Source: Onthophagus taurus (Eukaryota; Arthropoda; Insecta; Coleoptera; Scarabaeidae). From it: a stretch of 64,000 nt of DNA. The notes below the pieces were generated by a model, which searched no databases, was not told the DNA's origin, and saw nothing but the letters and a program-made list of their open reading frames with translations. Location: positions 129,001 to 193,000 of the forward strand of contig NC_091972.1 of assembly GCF_036711975.1 (NCBI RefSeq), in the 5' to 3' direction. This document shows positions 57,249 to 64,000 of the stretch, piece after piece; positions within the stretch are counted from its first letter, which is position 1, and the number at the start of each line of letters is the position of its first letter. The position numbers and the translations under genes are program-made.

Positions 57249-58076
57249 TTAAGTAAGGTTTGGAGGTTCGCACAACATGTACACAGCAGCACCCTTCGCG
57301 AATTTTGTCATTTATAGGTTATGTCACATATCGTTTCCGACCGTTTTGTTGTATTTTATTATCCAGATACAGTGTCCGCGTTAAAAACACGGTGGGGCCG
57401 TCACTTTTAAACCGATATTTCGCATACAAAACGATTTTTACCACGTAGTACGTCCTTTTTAGCAGTACTTCGGAAGGGTTCATCCAAAATACGGACGACC
57501 ACCATTCTCGGGGACACTCAACCGACGTGAACTTTGCCGCGAACATAATAAAAAACGTGACCAAATGGGTAAGTTTAAGGGTTTAAAAGGGGACAAATTC
57601 GTACGTAGGGTAAATTGGGAACGGTGTAAAGGGGACTGGGTGGGAAATTTTTGGGAATCGGTTGGGTTTTACGGTTTAATTTAACGATTTATCGCCGATA
57701 CGAAATATGGCTACTGTAACTAACTTCATTTGACTTTAGGAAAATTGAAAAGTAATTAAATGATTATAAATGTGTTTACTTGTGAATTATTAATTAAATA
57801 GGTTTTGTTCGTTTTGTGGTTCTTTATAAAAGGAGTTTTTGGTTTAGAGGATATGTTAAAAGATCTGATTAGTTTCAGTTGGTGGAAATTTATTGGTTAT
57901 TGTGGGATATTTTTTGTTTATAAAGTTTGTTTTACCTTGTTTTGACAGCGCTTTAAACTTATAGGTTAAGTTATGATTCGTGTTTTTTTTCTGTTCCAAA
58001 CATTTTTGCGTGCAATACTTCAATTAAATTGAGATGAATCAGTTCTTAAAAATATATATGAAGCGTAATATCAATA
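57249..58076. other. Region upstream of TFIIH p52 with its presumed promoter
   Basis: The start codon at 57248 is the first in-frame ATG. The 57.25-57.7 kb stretch is less AT-rich and repeat-free, with several CpGs, consistent with a promoter. No TATA box or start site can be assigned. Nothing recognised from 57.7 to 58.07 kb. Confidence 0.35.
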
Positions 58077-58696
58077 GGTTCGTTCCAACCGCACTTTTGA
58101 CTGCCAATTGACAGTCACCAGCCTGCGCAGTTGAAAAGTGCTGTTCCATCCGACCCGTGGACGAGCCGCGGACTGGTCGGCGACAAGTTGTCATGAGTTC
58201 CAACGAGTGTCGGACGCGTTCATGTACGCGTCCGCGACAAGTCAAATGCGTACCTGGTTTCGACGATGTACGGTTTGTCACGTTCTTTAGCGCTTGCGCA
58301 TAACAGAGCATAACTCATTTCCAATTGTGCAGCCGGTCTGTTTGTATCTCTTATGGGCAGAGCCGCGACGTTGTCGGGCAACTCATTGGCGGCTCATCTC
58401 TTTACGGTAGAGACTCGGGCTACATGGGCCACATTACGCCACATATAGTATACCACGCCACTGGCTCAGTTTTAATCGGACAATCGGCCAAACACGTATT
58501 GAAGGCTGCACCGCGAAGTACCCCCCCAAATCTTACATGAGCCCGCATTCAACCAGTATCGTTACGTTGCGGCACATCGATGATTTTGATAGAAGCATGC
58601 TACTACTACGCTATAACCCGTTCGCTGGTCTATACAGATGGTGACATCAACAGCCCGAAACATCGCGGCTCTGCTTATGGGTATCTTTACCATCAA

Positions 58697-59598
58697 GCGG
58701 GTCTGTCACGACGAGCTGAGTCTATATCTATGTGGCAAACTACTGGCACTATTTCTCTGAAAATTTGCATATAGCGTTTATCCGAGGATCTCGTTTCAGC
58801 TAAAATATTTTCAGTGTTCTCCAACTTCCGGTTATACCGGAAATGGACCCCAACTTCGTTATTTTAAATGGAATGTACCAATTTTTATTGTATTTTCGAG
58901 ATCCCCACTAAATTTTAATATAATTCGATATAAGTCATCATATGTCTAGAGTGCACCACTTATGGATTATTTCAGTTTTTTCGAAAATTGTGGCAGATGC
59001 AACCCTTCACAATAAAAGTAATTTTTCGAAATTACACTCGAGTCCGGCCAAATATTCTCAGGGTTTGCACAGAGAAGACCCATAGTTTACATAACCCTTG
59101 AAAAGTTTTTTAAAAAATTATACAGATTGGTCAGAAATTTTCCCCGAATTTCCCTATCTCGAAAAGTCGAAAACTTCATTTTTTTAAATGGCAACCCTAA
59201 TTTGGGGGTTGCGTTTCAAGTATTATGTAAGCTATGGGTCGTCTCTGTGCAAACTTTGGGAATATTTGGCCGGACTCGAGTGTAATTTCGAAAAATTATT
59301 TTTATTGTATCTGCCCAAATTTTCGAAATGACTGAAATAATTGAAAAATGGTGCACTCTAGACATATGATGACTTTATCAAATTGTATTAAAATTTGGCG
59401 GGGATCTCGAAAATTCAATAAAAATTGTTAAAATAACGAAGTTGAGGTTCATTTCCAGTATAACCGCAAGTTGGAGAAATCTGAAAATATTTTAGCTGAA
59501 ACGAGCACTTCGGGTAAACCCGTATGCAAATTTTTACAAAAATAGTGCCAGTAGTTTGCCATATACATATAAGACTCAGCTCGTCGTGACAGACCCTG
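58697..59598. mobile_element. Palindromic mariner-like MITE, 0.9 kb
   Basis: GGGTCTGTCACGACGAGCTG at the left pairs with CAGCTCGTCGTGACAGACCC at the right, followed by TG and TA. The arms continue nearly the full length (ATATTTTCAG/CTGAAAATAT and the AACTTCCGGTTATACCGGAA-type block, related to that of 9577-11420). The outermost left bases are altered. Confidence 0.8.
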
Positions 59599-59600
59599 TA

Positions 59601-60248
59601 CAGGGTGTCCATATTTCGATGGGTTTGCAGGGTATCTCAGTTATTATGAAAGATAGAAAGTTGCGGCTTTCGCGAACTTGAGCAACTTTTTTGTGAAACT
59701 TACAATGGCGCAAACCAAATTTTCATAGCCCTCTTCGTTTTTGATATAGAGGGAGTGTTTGAAATTTGCAATTTTCAGACACCTCCTGTATCTCGGCTAT
59801 CCGGAAACTTAGTAAAAAAGTAAAAACGGGTTCTAATAGATTTTTTCACGTGGAATCCAATGGTGCACGTAGAATTTTTCTAGTCATCACGGTTTTTGAG
59901 TTATAAACACAACTCAAATACTGAATACTCAACTTCTAAAATACTTAACTCTTTATAACTCAAAAACCGTGATGACTAGAAAAATTCTACGTGCACCATT
60001 GGATTCTACGTGAAAAAATCTATTAGAACCCGTTCTTACGTTTCCGGATAGCCGAGATACAGGAGGTGTCTGAAAATCGTAAATTTTGAAACACTCCCTG
60101 TATATCAAAAACGAAGAGGGCTATGAAAATTTGGTTTGCACCATTGTAAGTTTCACAAAAAAGTAGCTCAGGTTCGCGAAAGCTGCAACTTTCTATCTTT
60201 CATAATAACTGAGATACCCTGCAAACCCATCGAAATTTGGACACCATG
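59601..60248. mobile_element. Palindromic mariner MITE, 648 bp, of the 45099-47634 family
   Basis: CAGGGTGTCCATATTTCGAT to ATCGAAATTTGGACACCATG, TA-flanked, essentially two arms joined head to head around 59940. Same arm sequence as the 36097-37131 and 45099-47634 elements. Confidence 0.88.
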
Positions 60249-60250
60249 TA

Positions 60251-61629
60251 CAGGGTGGTTCAAATTCGATGTCCGAATAGGCTAACTCGGAAACTATAAG
60301 AGTTAGACAAAAAGTAGCTTACATGTCATGATCTCGTTTTTCGAGAAACTGCTAATGCCGAAAACCTCATAGCGCTATCGTCTTTTGTTTTTCCCTTAGA
60401 GGCCAAAATTGGAAATATCGTAAAACCAGCAAGTGCAATTATCTTCGTTATTATTATAGGTGGAGTATTATAACTAAGACATTATATGGACACTTTTTTA
60501 TAGAGAATTGGATGACGTAGTCAAAAAAATTTTTTCGGTTTTAGATTTTGAGATATCATGACAACTTTCATTTTTTTAAATGGAAACAACCACTGATTAT
60601 TCGCTTATTAAATTCTTTATTTTTTTCTAATTACAAAAATATAGGGTTCGAAAGGTCTATTTCTTATTGTTTTAGAATAAAGCTAAAAATAAACTTTTTT
60701 TATAAAATTTCCATCTAGTGTCATCGACGAAATTAAATTTACAGTTTCCTGTAAATTACGGTACTATAACTAAAAATTATTCTACTAAAAATTTATATAA
60801 AATTTACTTTATTTTCTAATATGTAACATTCTAACATGTTAAACTTTTCGTAATTTTCGTAATCCATCTTAAAAAACAGGATTTTTAGAAAATTTTTGAA
60901 TACAAACAAATGTTGCTATGTTTAGGTTGAATTAAAAAAATATATATGAGCGCCATCTATCAATAATTTATTAAGTCATTTAATAATAATAATATTAAAT
61001 ATTAATATAAAAATGTGAAATTATGCAATCTATTCCAACTTTTGTATAATTACATATATAAATTAAATAGTTCAACAAATATATTTGTTTCAAATATCAG
61101 AAAAATGTTTTTTTAATTTTTAATTATAGTACCGTAATTTACAGGAAACTGTAAATTTAATTTCTTGGAAGACACTAAAAGAAAAGTTAATTTTTAGCTT
61201 TATTCTAAAACAATAAGAAATAGACCTGTCAAACCCTATATTTTTGTAATCAGAAAAAAATAACGAATTTAATAAGCGAGTAATCAGTGGTTGTTTCCAT
61301 TTAAAAAAACGAACATTGTGATAATATCTCAAAATCTAAAACCGAAAAATTTTTTTTGACTACGTCATCAAATTCTCTGTAAAAAAGTGTCCATATAATG
61401 TTTTAGTTATAATACTCCAGCTATAATAATAACCAAGATAATTGCGCTTGCTGGTTTTACGATATTTTCAATTTTAGCCTCTAGCGGAAAAACAAAAGAC
61501 GATAGCGCTATGAGGTTTTCGGCATTAGCAGTTTCTCGAAAAACGAGATCATGACATGTAAGCTACTTTTTTTCTAACTCTTATAGTTTCCGAGTTAGCC
61601 TATTCGGACATCGAATTTGAACCACCCTG
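60251..61629. mobile_element. Palindromic mariner-like element, 1.38 kb, related to 5276-7530
   Basis: CAGGGTGGTTCAAATTCGAT to its complement, TA-flanked, with arms of about 400 bp. The subterminal sequence (GCTAACTCGGAAACT..., AGTAGCTTACATGTCATGAT, ATTATATGGACACTTTTT) parallels the arms of 5276-7530. The AT-rich core has no transposase. It abuts the previous MITE through a shared TA. Confidence 0.85.
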
Positions 61630-62080
61630 TACATTTGGATTTGGATTATTCTCTACTCTTTTACATGTTTCTGGTGTTTTGTTTAACAAATTTTTAAGAA
61701 CTTTTATTTCATATATATGTTTTATGATAAGTTTCATAGACAAATTAATCAAAAAAGTGTAAAAACAAGCATATTTTTATTTCATTTTTCTAGTAAGGGT
61801 TATTACGTTTTTTTACATTTCTAATTAATGCTACTTTAGTTCATTATTGTTAAAAAAATGAGTAAATGGATTTCGTTTGAAATGGTAAATTGTGGTTGCA
61901 GCGCTAACTATCGGCAGGGTTGGATATAAAACGTACATAGAAATTTCAAACCGTTCCAACAGCGTTGACGAAATGTACGCGTACACGAACGTGTCCACGG
62001 ACGAACATGCGCAGAAAAAAGTCCTGTACTAGTCGTGTACGCGTACACGACGAGTCAAATTTGTGCGGTTGGAACGAACC

Positions 62081-62825
62081 TAATATCTCTTGTATTGATA
62101 ACGTTGTCAAAGTTAGTAAAAGTCACCAATTTATTCATAGAATTGGAAAATATCTCAGATTTCCCATTTAAAATAATTATAATATTTTATGTTTAAAAAT
62201 AAAATATTTAGTGATATTTCCTAGTGTAAATCTAAACAAGTTTTAGCAATATTACTACTGCCCTCTTTTAAAATAATTCCGAATTATTTAGCGCCATCTT
62301 TTGATTTATTTCTAACTAAACAACCTAAATCGTTAATCGCCTTTGTTATTAAATGTCTTTTCTAAGGAAATATTTAATAGCTTTTTAACAAACAACATTC
62401 CAACTAAATTAACATCTTAATTATATTGTGAATATCTATGTTGTGAGTATTATTATTATAAACACCATTATAATCAATTGGATTCTGCGTAGTAACACAA
62501 AGGCTACAGACTACGTGATCAACGATTATAACTCTGATTGTATTCACGTTCAAAATGCAACGCAACACGTTTCTGCGCAAACTCCAAATGTGTCCCAAAC
62601 GCAGGTTAACGCATGCGTTTATGTGAAATAACACCAAAAAACGAAGCATTGCGATTAAACGAGGTTTATATTAAAACATCATTCGAATAGAACGGATTTA
62701 AGTTTCTTGATAAATTATTAATCGTGAGTATTCTGTTTCTGCGTATCTTATTACACATTTCATTTGTACGATAATATAATTTTACCACAATTTTATTTTC
62801 TTTTTTAGTAATAAATATAAAAAGA
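62081..62825 (+). promoter_or_regulatory. Upstream region of the zinc-finger gene, with probable 5' UTR intron
   Basis: A pyrimidine tract and AG at 62807-62808 (TTTTCTTTTTTAG) lie 17 bp before the start codon, suggesting a 5' UTR intron whose first exon is somewhere in 62.3-62.7 kb. No promoter motif can be assigned. Confidence 0.4.
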
Positions 62826-63932
62826 ATGAATATTGAAGAGGTGCAAATAAAAGAAGAAATAAAAGATGAACCAATTTTTGAAGAAATTGTGGAAACTATA
62901 GATTTTCCCATTGAAATTAAAGACGAACCAGATTCAGAAGACGATATTCAGGAGACCGTATTAGAAGAAATAAAATTGGAAATAACTTCGGAACCAAAAT
63001 ATGAAGCCGTCGAAATCCCTGAAGAAGAATTGGTTAACTATGATTTGCTTAATCAAGGGGTTTATACCATAATTAATAATACAAATGATGATAATGTATC
63101 TGTACAACAAGTTACTGTTGTTCCAAAAGAACCCAAAAAACCATTAACAAAAATAGAAAAAAATAAATTACGATCATCATCGAAAAAAATGGTTAAATGT
63201 CAAATATGTGGCAATAAATTTTATAGCAAGCATACTTTAGCTTTGCATGAAAAAACACATAACATAAGCACAATTTTTAATTGTGACAAATGTTCGGAAG
63301 GATTTCCATCTTTAGGCCTTTTAATGGAACATCAAAAAGTGATGAAACACTTCAAGGCTACCGATTCATTCCAAGAAAAAGTTCGAGCTCTCAACAAACG
63401 CGTTTTCAGGTGCAGAGCTTGCAGTTTGGTCTTTTATAGTGAAAAAACATTTCGTTTTCACGTAAAAATTCATGCAGGATTACTAAAATATTCTTGCGAT
63501 GTTTGCGATGATATGTTCAATACCATGAGCGAATTAGCTTATCATCGAGAAACTGTTGGGCACGGCTTAAAATGTCAAAACTGTGGAATAATCTGTGCAA
63601 CAGTCCAAGAATTAGAACAACACCTAAAAATGCATAGCAAGTGGAAATTTTTTAAATGTTCTGATTGTAATTTTGCCACGGTTGTACAAAAACATTTACA
63701 ACAACACCGAGCCACTAATTGTCCTGCACTTGAGAAAACGGTATCACCGATTATGTGCTCATCTTGTGGCCTGCTGTTTCAAAATAAGCATATTTATAAA
63801 AAACACGTTTGTATGTTACCGGAAATTAAAGGTGAAGATGCTGATATTGACGAAGGTAATGCTCAAGTTATTATTGAGGATTCATCAAACATTGTTACTA
63901 TAGAAATGGAAGAAGATAATGAAGAAAGATAA
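62826..63932 (+). CDS. C2H2 zinc-finger protein (seven fingers), putative DNA-binding nuclear factor
   Basis: A single uninterrupted coding exon of 368 residues starting MNIEEVQIKEEIKDEP. The N-terminal 100 residues are strongly acidic and carry three or more IKxE motifs (IKEE at 8-11, IKDE at 12-15 and 31-34), the consensus for SUMO attachment. Fingers: C125-H145, C153-H174, C196-H216, C224-H246, C250-H270, then two C2HC types, C278-C299 and C311-C329. Linkers are irregular rather than TGEKP, so it is not a classical tandem array. The C-terminus is acidic (EDSSNIVTIEMEEDNEER). No ZAD or BTB domain. The specific orthologue is not recognisable; role as a transcription factor is inferred from the fold. 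Confidence 0.88.
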   Translation: MNIEEVQIKEEIKDEPIFEEIVETIDFPIEIKDEPDSEDDIQETVLEEIKLEITSEPKYEAVEIPEEELVNYDLLNQGVYTIINNTNDDNVSVQQVTVVPKEPKKPLTKIEKNKLRSSSKKMVKCQICGNKFYSKHTLALHEKTHNISTIFNCDKCSEGFPSLGLLMEHQKVMKHFKATDSFQEKVRALNKRVFRCRACSLVFYSEKTFRFHVKIHAGLLKYSCDVCDDMFNTMSELAYHRETVGHGLKCQNCGIICATVQELEQHLKMHSKWKFFKCSDCNFATVVQKHLQQHRATNCPALEKTVSPIMCSSCGLLFQNKHIYKKHVCMLPEIKGEDADIDEGNAQVIIEDSSNIVTIEMEEDNEER

Positions 63933-64000
63933 TAATGATCTGTTTTTCATCATTTTTCACTTCATATATTACGTAATTTATAAATTCGTTTCATTGTAAG

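Larger units (their letters stand above)
58077..62080. mobile_element. 4.0 kb inverted-repeat element (GGTTCGTTCCAACCGCAC ends) with nested MITEs
   Basis: The ends GGTTCGTTCCAACCGCAC and its exact complement lie at 58077 and 62080. Each terminus is followed inward by GC-rich sequence with palindromic ACGCGT-centred motifs, including a perfect 20-bp palindrome at 62032-62051 and TGTACGCGT near 58223. The flanks are ATA and TAA, so no clear target duplication. Inside are three palindromic MITEs and no recognisable transposase gene, so the element is non-autonomous. Superfamily unknown. Confidence 0.7.

Noticed and set aside
58039..58774. Three frames of 64-90 codons near the end of the GGTTCG element
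   Set aside because: No known motif; they lie in the GC-richer terminal region of a non-autonomous transposon and overlap on opposite strands.
62428..62631. Possible upstream coding exon of the zinc-finger protein
   Set aside because: No donor site joins it in frame to the acceptor at 62807-62808, and the ATG at 62826 gives a normal protein start.
62404..62649. Frames on both strands just upstream of the zinc-finger gene
   Set aside because: Low-complexity AT-rich translations that mirror each other; treated as upstream noncoding sequence.
1..64000. Search for tRNA, rRNA and LTR-retrotransposon features
   Set aside because: I found no cloverleaf with A and B boxes, no rRNA-like segment and no paired LTRs with a gag-pol frame; faint matches could be missed by eye.

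Overview
The window is animal nuclear DNA, and insect is the best fit. It is strongly AT-rich, its genes carry GT-AG introns, and about half of the sequence is transposon debris. Long-inverted-repeat mariner-like elements, piggyBac, Merlin-like, pogo-like and several non-LTR retrotransposon relics are all present. A beetle is plausible from this mix of repeats, but that is an inference; nothing here fixes the species.

Five host genes can be read. Four lie on the minus strand: the 5' half of p66/simjang (GATAD2-type NuRD subunit, coding exons from 20830 down to the left edge), an FBXO33-type F-box protein (40048 to 28375), a ninaB/BCO-type carotenoid oxygenase with all four candidate iron-binding histidines (43360 to 41312), and the TFIIH subunit p52/Tfb2/GTF2H4 (57248 to 44080). 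A seven-finger C2H2 protein lies on the plus strand at the right end (62826-63932). All exon junctions given here were checked by hand for GT-AG and for reading phase; every internal junction keeps frame. The genes have no evident common pathway, so this is an ordinary gene neighbourhood whose introns have been swollen by mobile DNA.

Layout: 1-20.8 kb is p66, with a 16 kb first intron holding three long-palindrome mariner-like elements, a nested MITE, a CpG-rich block (14.4-15.2 kb), repeat family 'R' and RTE-like remnants. 20.8-28.4 kb is promoter and AT-rich intergenic DNA. 28.4-40 kb is FBXO33: one intron carries a roughly 579-bp tandem repeat and another a stack of nested insertions. 41.3-43.4 kb is the compact oxygenase gene. 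44-57.2 kb is TFIIH p52, where a single intron is filled almost wall to wall by an 11.2 kb composite with long inverted arms. 58-62 kb is a 4 kb inverted-repeat element holding three palindromic mariner elements end to end. 62.8 kb onward is the zinc-finger gene.

The most interesting find is a 2.18 kb DNA transposon (53010-55192) with an IS630/DDE_3-like transposase, but a very wide spacing between its second Asp and its Glu and a 9-bp target duplication instead of TA. A 309-bp MITE of the same family (6583-6891) has its own, different 9-bp duplication. The window also contains its own empty sites for at least five insertions, so much of the insertion order can be read directly.
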